This document shows positions 34,719-44,246 of a stretch of 64,000 nucleotides of DNA, one piece after another. The position numbers and the translations under genes were made by a program. Within the stretch, counting starts at the first letter, position 1. Each line of letters opens with the position of its first letter. Origin of the DNA: Natronomonas gomsonensis (GTDB lineage: Archaea; Halobacteriota; Halobacteria; Halobacteriales; Haloarculaceae); NCBI RefSeq assembly GCF_024300825.1, contig NZ_CP101323.1, positions 1,736,001 through 1,800,000 of the forward strand, given 5' to 3'. The notes under the pieces were generated by a model. That model was given only the letters and a program-made list of their open reading frames with translations. It had not been told where the DNA came from and ran no database searches.

Positions 34719-36587
34719 CTATCCGGCCAGCAGGAACACCAGGAGGCTCACCGCCATCGACCCGCCGAGCACCGCGAGCAGCAGCGCACCGCCCATCTGT
34801 ATCATCGCGTTGGCCGTCGAGGCGAGCGTCTCGGTGCGGTCGTTGCCGAACACCGTCACTTCGACGTGTTCGACGGCCATCCCGGCCTCGACGGGTTCAC
34901 AGTCCGCGACGGCCTCCGATACGAGGTCCTCGACGAGGGCGACGAGTTCGTCGGTGTCGATGGCGCCGCCGACCTGATTGTCCGCCTCCATCGTGTTGAC
35001 GATGTGTGTGTCCGTCGTCATCACCTCGGCCGTGTCGGCGTCGACCGCCGCGAGCAGTTCCTCGCGCAGTCCTGGTTCCATGTTGTTGCCGTCGACGAGG
35101 ACGTAGGCGGTGCGCGTTCGGCCGTCGCCGTTTCCGACCTCGAAGACGGCCACGCGGACGCCGAGGGGCCCGATGCCGTCTTTCGGCTCCCAGTCGGTTT
35201 CGTCCCACGCGACGCCGACGCTGAGGGGGCGGCGTTCGGCATCCGAGAGACGCTCGCCGAGCCGGCCCGCCGCCGCCATCATGTCGAAGGAGCGTCGCGA
35301 CCCGGGGACGACGTGGCCGAGGTCATCGCCCGCGAGGCCGTCGTTGCTGTTGTGGGCGTCGACGAGCATGACGTTTCGAACCCCGGAAACGCGTGCCTCC
35401 GCGGCCGTCGAGAGGCCGACGGAGAAGTCGATGTCGTCGGCGAACGCCGGGGCGTGGGTGCCGACGACGAGGGCGTCCTCGCCGATTGCCTGTCCGAGCA
35501 GTTTCGAGTCCCCTTCCTGCTCGCGGAGTCCGGGTGTGGCCTCGCTGGCGTAGTCGATGCGGTCGTGGGCCGTCTCGGCGGCCTCGAGGATAGTGTCGAC
35601 TTCCCGTTCGGTGACGAGGTTGAAGTCGTGGCCGGCGGTGGCATGCGGCGGGAAGGCGAGGCCATCGGTCGAGCGGGCGACGCGCTCGGGGAGGTTGCCG
35701 CCACCGATTTCGCCCATCGGTCCCGGATGTATCATCGGCAGGACGAACCGGGCCTTCTCGGTGCCGTCGGCGCGTCGAATCCCGAGGACGGTGACGGGGA
35801 CGACGGCATCCTCGCCCAACTGGCCGAAGAACTCCTCCAACTCGCGAGAGCCCTCCGCGATGTGGCCGATGAAGCCGCCGACGAAATCCAGCACTGACAC
35901 GCCGAGGTTGCGCCGCCACGGCCGGTCGATGGTGACCAAAAAGAGCTGTACCGCGAGGGCGTACACCACGCAAATAGCACCGAGGACGGCGAAGTCGGCC
36001 GGTCGAACGACGAGCAGTTCCGGCGGCGCGACCGCCGAGCGGGCGAGGTAGGTGTCGACGAGCGGGCCGCCAACGTCGAGATAGCGCGCGGCGCCGCTGT
36101 AGACGAACACGAGGACGGCGGCGACGAGCGTCTGGATGCTCGCGGGAATGGTGGCGACGAGGAGCGACCGCCGTGAGACGGCCATGACGACGAACAACCG
36201 GACGCCGAAGACGACGCCGAGTGCCATGATGAGCGCATCGATGATGAACGCCTGTCCGAATCCCATGAGAACCGCCATGAGTGCCGCGATGACCACGATG
36301 ACGACGACGAGCACCTCACAGGCGAGTGCGAGCAGCGCCGAGCGGTTGTAGGTCAACCGCCCGCCGAGTCGGCGGTCGACCCACGGGGTCGTGAAGGCGG
36401 CGACGACCGTCGGCACGCCGATGTACACCATCCCCTGATAGGCGTTTTCGAGGACGAACTGCGAATCGAAGGCGGCCAATCCGGCGACGGCCGCGACGAG
36501 CAGGGACAGAAAGAGACTGGCCGACCAGTCGGGCGCGCGGAAGACGAACCGCGACAGCGAGGCCAAATCGCCCTGCGTCCGTGTCAT
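34719..36587 (-). CDS. DUF2070 family membrane protein
   Basis: 622 residues. Six or seven helices occupy roughly residues 20-235 (LFLSLLVAAVAGLAAF, VLVVVIVVIAALMAVL, FGVRLFVVMAVSRRS and others), followed by a large soluble domain with FVLPMIHPGPMGEIGGGNLP, VGTHAPAFADD and VMTTDTHIVN, and a final C-terminal helix pair. DUF2070 is an archaeal family of unknown function; the conserved H-PGP and D-H motifs in the soluble part hint at a metal-dependent activity. It converges with the DUF3194 gene. Confidence 0.9.
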   Translation of the reverse strand: MTRTQGDLASLSRFVFRAPDWSASLFLSLLVAAVAGLAAFDSQFVLENAYQGMVYIGVPTVVAAFTTPWVDRRLGGRLTYNRSALLALACEVLVVVIVVIAALMAVLMGFGQAFIIDALIMALGVVFGVRLFVVMAVSRRSLLVATIPASIQTLVAAVLVFVYSGAARYLDVGGPLVDTYLARSAVAPPELLVVRPADFAVLGAICVVYALAVQLFLVTIDRPWRRNLGVSVLDFVGGFIGHIAEGSRELEEFFGQLGEDAVVPVTVLGIRRADGTEKARFVLPMIHPGPMGEIGGGNLPERVARSTDGLAFPPHATAGHDFNLVTEREVDTILEAAETAHDRIDYASEATPGLREQEGDSKLLGQAIGEDALVVGTHAPAFADDIDFSVGLSTAAEARVSGVRNVMLVDAHNSNDGLAGDDLGHVVPGSRRSFDMMAAAGRLGERLSDAERRPLSVGVAWDETDWEPKDGIGPLGVRVAVFEVGNGDGRTRTAYVLVDGNNMEPGLREELLAAVDADTAEVMTTDTHIVNTMEADNQVGGAIDTDELVALVEDLVSEAVADCEPVEAGMAVEHVEVTVFGNDRTETLASTANAMIQMGGALLLAVLGGSMAVSLLVFLLAG

Positions 36588-36633
36588 TGTCTCGACAGGG
36601 GGTCGGAGCGCGGTTAAAAGGCTCGGAGGTGGT

Positions 36634-37188
36634 TCAGACCGACTCGCAAACCGCGAGGAAGTTCTCGAACACCTCTTCGCCGCGTTCGGTGTGGGCGACT
36701 TCGGGGTGCCACTGGACGCCGTAGAGGTTCCGGTCGGTGTCGCTCATCGCTTCGACGCCGCAAACGTCGCTTTTCGCAGTGCGGGCGAAGCCCTCGGGAA
36801 CCTCCGTGACCTCGTCGGCGTGGCTGGCCCACACGCGCGTTTCGGGTGCGAGCGACCCGACGAGCGGGTCGTCGTCGTCGGTTATCTCGACGGTCACGTC
36901 GGCGTAGCCGCCGTACTCGCCGGAGTCGACGCGGCCGCCCAACTCGTCGGCTATCAACTGCATTCCGAGACAGATGCCGAGAACCGGTACGTCGGCGTCA
37001 AGGTAGTCCGTCGAGTGGCCGATGCGGTCCATCGAGGGGCCACCGGAGAGGACGATGCCGTCGGCGTCGACGTCTTCGGGTGGCGTCTCGTTGTCGACTA
37101 TCTCGGTGTCGATGCCCAAATCGCGGAGCGCGCGGTGTTCAAGATGCGTGAACTGCCCGTGGTTGTCGACCACGACGATTCGCGTCAT
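36634..37188 (-). CDS. guaAA: GMP synthase glutaminase subunit
   Basis: 184 residues, the class I glutamine amidotransferase half of split archaeal GMP synthase. It supplies ammonia to the ATP-pyrophosphatase subunit for XMP to GMP. The catalytic triad is Cys73 in LGICLGMQLI, His161 and Glu163 in GVQWHPEVAHTE. ATG 37188 is chosen since MTRIVVVDNHGQFTHLEHRA is the normal start. The partner subunit gene is not in this window. Confidence 0.95.
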   Translation of the reverse strand: MTRIVVVDNHGQFTHLEHRALRDLGIDTEIVDNETPPEDVDADGIVLSGGPSMDRIGHSTDYLDADVPVLGICLGMQLIADELGGRVDSGEYGGYADVTVEITDDDDPLVGSLAPETRVWASHADEVTEVPEGFARTAKSDVCGVEAMSDTDRNLYGVQWHPEVAHTERGEEVFENFLAVCESV

Positions 37189-37199
37189 TGAGTGTGCGT

Positions 37200-37405
37200 A
37201 TCGCGTCGGCGCGTAAAAAGGGTCTGAAAGGCGTGCTATCGTCGCTCGTTGCTGAGGCGGTGCGACCAGTATCCGCGAGCGCCGCTGGCGCGAGCGGTTC
37301 ACCGGACGCTCCCTCCGGTCGCGTCCGGGTTGTTTTTCCCCAAGTTTTTGCGACTGAGTGGTTCCGCGCCTGCGGCGCGGAACCCGAGGGAGTAAAAAGT
37401 GGGTG
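37200..37405. repeat. Intergenic hairpin-rich segment
   Basis: This gap between guaAA and the citramalate synthase gene has two clear GC-rich inverted repeats: CCGGACGC (37302-37309) with GCGTCCGG (37321-37328), and a perfect 10-bp stem GTTCCGCGCC (37361-37370) with GGCGCGGAAC (37374-37383). T-runs (GTTTTTCC, GTTTTTG) lie between them on the plus strand. No coding frame is credible. It may hold the 3' end structure of the upstream minus-strand transcript. Confidence 0.5.
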
Positions 37406-38941
<1,536 letters not shown>

Positions 38942-38957
38942 GGTAGAATCCTCTGTG

Positions 38958-39035
38958 TTAGATGAGCGGTCGAATTTCTCGACCAGCCGCCGCGTGGCGA
39001 CTTACTCTATCCTCTGCCGTATTGGTGTTCGGCAT
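38958..39035 (-). CDS. Candidate 25-codon leader ORF upstream of cimA
   Basis: ATG 39035 opens MPNTNTAEDRVSRHAAAGRE followed by IRPLI and TAA, ending 16 nt before the cimA start. A TATA-like CTTAATC at 39066-39072 predicts transcription from about 39042, so this ORF would be the first one on the message. Its last two sense codons are Leu and Ile. A perfect hairpin (GGTCGA/TCGACC, 38968-38984) overlaps its 3' part. It could be an attenuation-type leader, or chance. Confidence 0.35.
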   Translation of the reverse strand: MPNTNTAEDRVSRHAAAGREIRPLI

Positions 39036-39065
39036 GGGTACAGGAGACACATTGGCGTCGGGGTT

Positions 39066-39072
39066 GATTAAG
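39066..39072 (-). promoter_or_regulatory. TATA-like box for the cimA transcript
   Basis: On the minus strand CTTAATC stands about 27 nt upstream of a predicted start near 39042. That leaves a leader of about 100 nt before the cimA ATG, long for a haloarchaeal gene. Confidence 0.4.
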
Positions 39073-39105
39073 TTGCGGGTTCGCGCACGATTTCGGGCGA
39101 GTCCG

Positions 39106-39456
39106 TCACAGCCCCTCTATGCGGACGCTATCGCCCGCTTCGACACCCTCGGCGGCACCGGCCGGCAACTCGAGGACCGTATCTCCCCTCGCCCGACCGC
39201 GGCCCGTCCACGCCGAGAGCCGCTTTACCGCCTGAACTTCCCCGTCAACGACCCAGACGGCGTCGATGTCGAAGGGGACACACAGCATATGCAGGCCGCG
39301 TTTCGTCGGGCGGCCGAACGGAAACACGAGCGCGTAGTCGTCGGGTATCGACCGCCGGAACATCAACCCGAGTCCCTGCGAGATGAGGCCGTCGGCTACG
39401 TCGACATCGCTGGCGAGGACCCGTTCGATTCCGTCGGTTTCGTGGACGACGCGCAC
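39106..39456 (-). CDS. DUF192 family protein
   Basis: 116 residues. Family pattern: VLASDVDVADGLISQGLGLM (the family's R/QGLM motif), FRRSIPDDYALVFPFGRPT, and HMLCVPFDIDAVWVVDGEV (conserved M-xVPFDI). DUF192 proteins are small beta-barrels of unknown function, often secreted in bacteria; this one has no signal peptide. A single gene between the cimA leader region and a small membrane gene. Confidence 0.88.
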   Translation of the reverse strand: MRVVHETDGIERVLASDVDVADGLISQGLGLMFRRSIPDDYALVFPFGRPTKRGLHMLCVPFDIDAVWVVDGEVQAVKRLSAWTGRGRARGDTVLELPAGAAEGVEAGDSVRIEGL

Positions 39457-39516
39457 GCCCTCGGGTGAGTCGCCATGCGATAAAAAGTCACGCCCGGTTT
39501 CGCGTCCCGACGCCGG

Positions 39517-39921
39517 TCAGCGACCGACGACGCGTTCGACGTTCGGTTCGATTCGGAAGTGCTTCCCGCCGCGAGCGATGTCGAAGCCCATGAAGACGAA
39601 CAGCAGGGCGGTGACACAGGAGACGGCGAACAGCGCGGTTTCGCTCGCCGTCGCGGTGCCGGCAATGACGTGTGGGAGGTAGGTGGCTGGCAGAAGTACC
39701 GCGAACAGCAGGTAGGTCGCGGCAGCAAACCCTCGCCACGGGACGGAAAGGGGACCGACGGACAGTTCTGCGAGGCTTCCCGCGAGCAGGGCGGCGACGC
39801 CCGCGAGTACCATCAGGGCGATTGGCGTCGACCCCAGTGCGCCGACGCCGAACGCCGCGAGGAAGGCGGCGACTAGCACGAGGTCGAAGGCCCCGAGATA
39901 GCGGAAGGAGGACTGTTTCAT
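39517..39921 (-). CDS. Four-helix membrane protein, unknown
   Basis: 134 residues with about four transmembrane helices (LVLVAAFLAAFGVGAL, ALMVLAGVAALLAGSL, FAAATYLLFAVLLPATYL, TALFAVSCVTALLFVFMGF) and a short basic cytoplasmic tail. I do not recognise the family. It is head-to-head with the HNH-like gene, 77 bp away. Confidence 0.7.
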   Translation of the reverse strand: MKQSSFRYLGAFDLVLVAAFLAAFGVGALGSTPIALMVLAGVAALLAGSLAELSVGPLSVPWRGFAAATYLLFAVLLPATYLPHVIAGTATASETALFAVSCVTALLFVFMGFDIARGGKHFRIEPNVERVVGR

Positions 39922-39998
39922 GCCTGCTGGGTTCGGTGGCGGTCGTGTTAGGCCTTTGCCGACCCAAGGTTGAACTCCGACGACGCCTCACTCCGGTC

Positions 39999-40532
39999 AT
40001 GGAGAAGACGCCGAAGGGCACCTCGGTCGGCGTCGAGGACCCCTACGCCGTCGTCGAGCGCTGTGATTTCCTCACCGACGACGGTCGGTGTCGGTACGCC
40101 GCCGAACACGGCCACAACGACCCCGAATTCGCCCGGAAGCGCCACGAAGACGACCTTCGGTGCCCCGCGGCCGACCCGGATGGTGAGTGGACGTGGGGCG
40201 ACTGTCCCCATTTCCGGGCCCGGCAGCGCTCGCGGGAGTGTCTCCGGTGTGGCCTCGAAGAGCGCCGACTCGCCCACGACGACGAGCGGCCGCTGTTGGA
40301 GGAACACCACCTCGAATACCGCGACGACGACCGGCGGGAGACGGCCCACGAAATCACGGTGTATCTCTGCCGGTGGTGTCACGCGAAGGTCCACGACTCG
40401 TGGGCGCGAATCGACGACGATGCCTCGCCGGACCCCGAAGCCATCGCGGAAGCGGAGGGCCGACGCTCGAAAGAGCAGGCGGAGTTCGGCTTCGAATCCG
40501 CCGCCGAGCGCTACGACGGCGACGGCGAATAG
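39999..40532 (+). CDS. Cys/His-rich protein with HNH-nuclease-like motif
   Basis: 177 residues. Three N-terminal Cys-rich segments (RCDFLTDDGRCRYA, LRCPAADPDGEWTWGDCPHF, and the ECLRCG knuckle) are followed by LEEHHLEYRDD and VYLCRWCHAKVHDSW. The C-x2-C, HH, then LC-x2-CH-x3-H arrangement is that of zinc-supported HNH endonucleases. A uniformly acidic tail ends the protein. It may be a haloarchaeal DUF7097-type protein; nuclease activity is inferred from motif only. Confidence 0.72.
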   Translation: MEKTPKGTSVGVEDPYAVVERCDFLTDDGRCRYAAEHGHNDPEFARKRHEDDLRCPAADPDGEWTWGDCPHFRARQRSRECLRCGLEERRLAHDDERPLLEEHHLEYRDDDRRETAHEITVYLCRWCHAKVHDSWARIDDDASPDPEAIAEAEGRRSKEQAEFGFESAAERYDGDGE

Positions 40533-40541
40533 CGCAAGGGG

Positions 40542-40547
40542 CTTATC
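40542..40547 (+). promoter_or_regulatory. CTTATC promoter box
   Basis: CTTATC is 24-29 nt before ATG 40571, fitting a leaderless transcript for the VOC protein. Confidence 0.45.
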
Positions 40548-40570
40548 GGCGGCCGTGACCAACGTTCGGT

Positions 40571-40993
40571 ATGACCCATCTCGGCCACATCCACCTGAAG
40601 GTTCGCGATGTCGAGCGAGCCGTCGGTTTCTACACCGACTGTTTCGACCTCGCCGTCGAGGAGCGCGTCGGGCGATACGCCTTCCTCACCTTCGGCGAGC
40701 ACCACCACGACCTCGCGCTGCAGGGCATCAGCGACGACGCCCCCGACCCACTCTCGGGCGTCGGGCTGTATCACGCCGCCTTCGAACTCGACGACGAGGC
40801 GGCGCTGCGGACACTCTATGAGTCCCTCCAAGAGCGCGGCGTCGCGGTGTCGCCGGTCGACCACGGCATCTCCAAGGCGCTGTACTTCGACGACCCCTCC
40901 GGCAACGGCGTCGAGGCGTACATCGACACGCGCGACGACCACGGGGGCGAGTGGGCGGGCGTCAACGAGCGCTTCGACCCGACTGCGCTGTAG
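40571..40993 (+). CDS. VOC-superfamily (glyoxalase/dioxygenase-like) protein
   Basis: 140 residues. Two beta-alpha-beta-beta-beta modules are evident: HIHLKVRDVERAVGFYTDCF, then GVGLYHAAFELDDEAALRTL and SKALYFDDPSGNGVEAYIDT. Metal-ligand positions (a His in GHIHLKV, a His in LYHAAFE, a Glu in VEAYID) match catechol dioxygenase-like members. The substrate is unknown. Cytosolic, monocistronic. Confidence 0.88.
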   Translation: MTHLGHIHLKVRDVERAVGFYTDCFDLAVEERVGRYAFLTFGEHHHDLALQGISDDAPDPLSGVGLYHAAFELDDEAALRTLYESLQERGVAVSPVDHGISKALYFDDPSGNGVEAYIDTRDDHGGEWAGVNERFDPTAL

Positions 40994-41060
40994 TACCGTC
41001 TCTCGCGACGAACGCTCAGTCAATCAAAAACCGTAACACGACCAGAGACGTGCTGTCCGT

Positions 41061-41237
41061 ATGAATCGGACGGAACTGTTCCTCGCTTTGGTCGTGTTCC
41101 TTCTGGCGGCGCTCGTTTACGAGACCGGGGACGGAAACACGCCGGAGTTCGTCGTGATTCCTGTCCTCTTGATTCTCTTCCTTTTGCCGATATACGTCGT
41201 TGGTGCACTCATCATCGAGAACGCCATCAACCGATGA
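41061..41237 (+). CDS. 58-residue two-helix membrane protein
   Basis: ATG 41061 opens MNRTELFLALVVFLLAALVY, a polar loop (ETGDGNTPEF) and a second helix (VVIPVLLILFLLPIYVVGAL), ending ENAINR and TGA. It is a clear two-span membrane protein of unknown function. It converges with the BFN gene. Confidence 0.65.
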   Translation: MNRTELFLALVVFLLAALVYETGDGNTPEFVVIPVLLILFLLPIYVVGALIIENAINR

Positions 41238-41289
41238 TATCGATGGGCCCTCTATTTCGACAGCCTCGCCGGCATCTTCGCTCACTAAC

Positions 41290-41727
41290 TCACTCGACTT
41301 CGAACTCCTCGGGTGGCCGCCCAGCCTCGTCGAGGACGTCCTCGGAGACGAACACGGGACAGTCGACGCGTAGCGCGATGGCGATGGCGTCACTCGGCCG
41401 GGCGTCGAAGGTCACGTCTGTCCGTTCGCCGTTGACGTAGCGTTCGGCGTCGATTTTCGCGAGGAAGGTGTGTTCGGCGAGGCCGTCGATGCGGACGCGG
41501 TCGATGGCGCCGCCGAACTCCGTGAGCATCTCGACGAAGAGGTCGTGGGTGAGCGGTCGCTCGAACGGCCGGCCTTCGAGCGCGTGAGAGATGGATTTAG
41601 CCTGGTCGGCACTGATGAAGATGGGCAGCGTCTCCTCGCGGGCGCGCAGGAGAACCACCGGTGCACCCTCCTCGCCGCCGTCGTCGACGCTGATGCCGAG
41701 GCCGTCGACGGTCGCCTCGTGTGTCAT
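41290..41727 (-). CDS. Bifunctional nuclease-domain (DUF151/BFN) protein
   Basis: 145 residues. Family marks: VVLLRAREETLPIFISADQA, LTHDLFVEMLTEFGGAIDRV and FDARPSDAIAIALRVDCPVF (the conserved D-RPSDA-A-A-R). Plant BFN1-like homologues have been reported to cut RNA and DNA; archaeal activity is not established. ATG 41727 starts MTHEATVDGLGIS. Divergent from the gene at 41788. Confidence 0.88.
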   Translation of the reverse strand: MTHEATVDGLGISVDDGGEEGAPVVLLRAREETLPIFISADQAKSISHALEGRPFERPLTHDLFVEMLTEFGGAIDRVRIDGLAEHTFLAKIDAERYVNGERTDVTFDARPSDAIAIALRVDCPVFVSEDVLDEAGRPPEEFEVE

Positions 41728-41787
41728 CGTATAACAGTCTCGCAAGCAGGACCAAAACTTTTCGCGTCCCAACGACGACGGAGTTGT

Positions 41788-42072
41788 ATGAGCGACCCCT
41801 ACACCGTCGCGCTGAAGCCCTCCGCACGCCGGGTGAGTTCGGCGGTGGGGAAGTGGGTCGCCGAAGAGGGCCGCTTTCGCGCCTTCGACTCGAAGGCGCT
41901 TGCTCGTGAGTGGGCCCGGGAGGTGAGTCCGCAGGGGCGGACGCTGTGGGTACAGGACGCCCATCCGCGCGACATCGGCCCTGCGGACGGCTACCTGCTG
42001 GCCCGCGCCAGCCACCTGCGGGGCAACGAGACGGAACTGCCGGGCGAACAGCGAGCGCTCTCGGAGTTGTGA
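41788..42072 (+). CDS. Haloarchaeal conserved small protein
   Basis: 94 residues, soluble, more basic than its neighbours. Notable stretches are DPYTVALKPSARRVSSAVGK, AFDSKALAREWAREVSPQG and RTLWVQDAHPRDIGPADGYL. I do not recognise a functional family. It is divergent from the BFN gene with 60 bp between starts, so they may share a control region. Confidence 0.65.
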   Translation: MSDPYTVALKPSARRVSSAVGKWVAEEGRFRAFDSKALAREWAREVSPQGRTLWVQDAHPRDIGPADGYLLARASHLRGNETELPGEQRALSEL

Positions 42073-42195
42073 GATAGAGCCAACCGTTTAGACCGTTTAT
42101 TCCGACGAAAATCGGTCGCTTGAGGCCTGAACGGACTGAACGGCTCGAAACGGTCGTGACGGTACAAGTACCGACGGCAGGTACGAAAGCATGCA

Positions 42196-42441
42196 ATGAG
42201 AGCCAAATCGATACTGCTCGCGGTGCTTGCGGCGAGTGCGCTTCTCGTCGGTGCCGTGGGTGCTGCGGCGGCACAGCCCGACAGCAACGACAGCGACGCG
42301 GGCGAGCGTGGCCCGCCGAGCGACCTGCCCGGACCGGTTCCCGACTTCGTCGGTGATATCCTCGGGTCGGTGAACGACTTCCTGACCGGCGGTATTTCCG
42401 ACCTCGGTGAGGCGGTGTCGGGTATCGCATCCGGCGAGTGA
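42196..42441 (+). CDS. Small secreted protein with Sec signal
   Basis: 81 residues. MRAKSILLAVLAASALLVGA followed by AVGAAAAQ is a Sec-type signal peptide with a likely A-x-A cleavage. The mature part of about 52 residues is acidic and ends GSVNDFLTGGISDLGEAVSG and a short tail, possibly one amphipathic helix. Function unknown. Monocistronic between two unrelated genes. Confidence 0.65.
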   Translation: MRAKSILLAVLAASALLVGAVGAAAAQPDSNDSDAGERGPPSDLPGPVPDFVGDILGSVNDFLTGGISDLGEAVSGIASGE

Positions 42442-42497
42442 CGCACCCGTTTAGCGTTCCCCCTCAGTTTTAACCCCGTTCCCGCGGTGTCGCGGGT

Positions 42498-43286
42498 ATG
42501 GAATCCATCGGCACCGGATTGGCGACGCTCGACACCGACGGCCACCGCGCGGACATCCGACTGGCCCGCCCCGAGAAACGAAACGCGATGAACGAGGCCC
42601 TGATGGGTGATTTGACGAGCGCCTTCGAGCAGGCCAGCGCCCGCGAGGGCGTACGTGCCATCACCCTGCTCGGTGAGGGGCCGGTGTTCTGTGCGGGGAT
42701 GGACCTCCACATGATGCGGGACCGCGTCGAGGAGGACTCGAATATCAACCGAGAGGTGTTCCCCGAACTGCTCGACGCCATCGAGACGGCGCGACAGCCG
42801 GTCGTCGCGGGCATCAAACGCGCCGCGCCCGCCGGTGCCTTCGAGCTGACACTTCCCTGCGATTTCCGAATCCTCGGCTCTGGTGCCACCTACGGCGTCA
42901 TCGAGGTGAAACTGGGGACGTTCCCCCACGGCGGGGCGACCCAACGACTCCCCCGACTCGTCGGACTCTCGAAAGCGAAGGAACTCGTCTTGACCGGGGA
43001 GTTCATCGACCCCGAAGAGGCGCTGGAGTGTGGATTGGTCCACGAGGTGTGTGACGACGAGTCCGTCGACGAACGCGCGAAAGCCTTCGCGGACGACCTC
43101 TGTGAGAACGCACCGCTGGGGCTTCGGAACGCCAAGGAAGCGCTCAACGCGGCGCTCGAAACCCCGCTGCAGCAGGGACTGGAACTGGAGCGCGCGCTCG
43201 GCCGTGAACTCGACGACACCCGCGACTACCGCGAGGGGTTCGAAGCCCGAATCGAGGAACGAGAACCGGAGTTCCGCGGCGAGTAA
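42498..43286 (+). CDS. Enoyl-CoA hydratase/isomerase family protein
   Basis: 262 residues of the crotonase fold. Oxyanion-hole segments are GPVFCAGMDLHMMRD and GAFELTLPCDFRILG, and the catalytic-Glu region is YGVIEVKLGTFPHGGATQRL. It would hydrate or isomerise acyl-CoA thioesters in fatty acid or branched-chain catabolism; the precise substrate is unknown. Cytosolic. No other beta-oxidation genes are nearby. Confidence 0.9.
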   Translation: MESIGTGLATLDTDGHRADIRLARPEKRNAMNEALMGDLTSAFEQASAREGVRAITLLGEGPVFCAGMDLHMMRDRVEEDSNINREVFPELLDAIETARQPVVAGIKRAAPAGAFELTLPCDFRILGSGATYGVIEVKLGTFPHGGATQRLPRLVGLSKAKELVLTGEFIDPEEALECGLVHEVCDDESVDERAKAFADDLCENAPLGLRNAKEALNAALETPLQQGLELERALGRELDDTRDYREGFEARIEEREPEFRGE

Positions 43287-43358
43287 GCGGTGGAATCGCC
43301 CAAATCGAGAAACATAACGGCCAGAAAACACTTGCATCGGACACCGTTTCTAGCGGGT

Positions 43359-43829
43359 ATGCGAATCGCACCGAAAGCGGTCGTACTCGCGGTCGTCCTG
43401 CTCTTCGGGTTGGTCGCGGCACCCGCGGCGGTCGCCGCCCAGTCCGCCGACGGTGACGCCCAATCGGTCGCTCAGGCGTACAACGACAACATCGGCGACG
43501 CGCCGGATGTCATCACGGACCGCTTCGCCGACGAGCGGGTTGCGATGACCGTCGAAGGGGACAACGGCACGGTGACCTACACCGCGGTCACCAACGAGAA
43601 CGCCGAAGTCGTCTCCTTCGAGGAGGGCGAAGACGACCCGACGATTCGGGTCAGGACCGACGAGGGGACCATCAGTGACATCGCCGAGGCCGAGGACACG
43701 GGTGCGGCGGCCGTCGACGCCTACGAGTCCGACGACGTGACCGTCGAGGGTGTCGGTATCACGAACACCGTCACCGTCGAGACGGCGAAACTCGGCTACG
43801 AGGTCGGGTCGGCGCTCGGTCTCCTGTAA
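43359..43829 (+). CDS. Secreted hypothetical protein
   Basis: 156 residues from ATG 43359. RIAPKAVVLAVVLLFGLVAA ending AAQ is a Sec signal peptide. The mature part is acidic and beta-strand-rich (RVAMTVEGDNGTVTYTAVTN, then EDDPTIRVRTDEGTISDIAE) and ends in a helix (LGYEVGSALGLL). No family is recognised. It may be a small exported domain like the one at 42196; the two are not adjacent. Confidence 0.65.
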   Translation: MRIAPKAVVLAVVLLFGLVAAPAAVAAQSADGDAQSVAQAYNDNIGDAPDVITDRFADERVAMTVEGDNGTVTYTAVTNENAEVVSFEEGEDDPTIRVRTDEGTISDIAEAEDTGAAAVDAYESDDVTVEGVGITNTVTVETAKLGYEVGSALGLL

Positions 43830-43995
43830 GCGGTTCGGCGACAGGGCGGTGCCGGTGGGGTGGGTGGGGGAGTAACGATGGCCGGCACCGTTCTTTCGTT
43901 GACTTCGAATCTTATTTACTGTTATTATACCGGAAATTATATCTGGTTGGCCGGCAGAGCGAGGCGCTTTTCTCGGCGGAGACCCAACGGCAGAT

Positions 43996-44244
43996 ATGGA
44001 CGACGAGGGGACCGACGGCGGCGGGTTCAAGAAGGGTCGGAAGGTCGCCGCACTCATCACCATCCCGTTCGTCGCGTTGGGGGTCGGTAATCTGGCACTC
44101 CTCCTCCAGTGGGGGTTGGACCCCCTGTGGGGATTCCTGCTGATGCCGCCGATTCTGTTCGTCTCCGTCATCGGCTGGATAGCCATCCGCGGCGGGTTCG
44201 CCGAGGACCGCACCGGCGAGAGCGACTACGGCGGCGGAGTGTAG
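43996..44244 (+). CDS. 82-residue two-helix membrane protein
   Basis: An acidic N-tail leads into two helices (AALITIPFVALGVGNLALLL and GFLLMPPILFVSVIGWIAI), then an acidic Gly-rich tail. Function unknown. An AT-rich stretch at about 43905-43945 upstream is a plausible promoter region. Its stop lies 3 bp from the end of the convergent PNPOx-like gene. Confidence 0.68.
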   Translation: MDDEGTDGGGFKKGRKVAALITIPFVALGVGNLALLLQWGLDPLWGFLLMPPILFVSVIGWIAIRGGFAEDRTGESDYGGGV

Positions 44245-44246
44245 GG

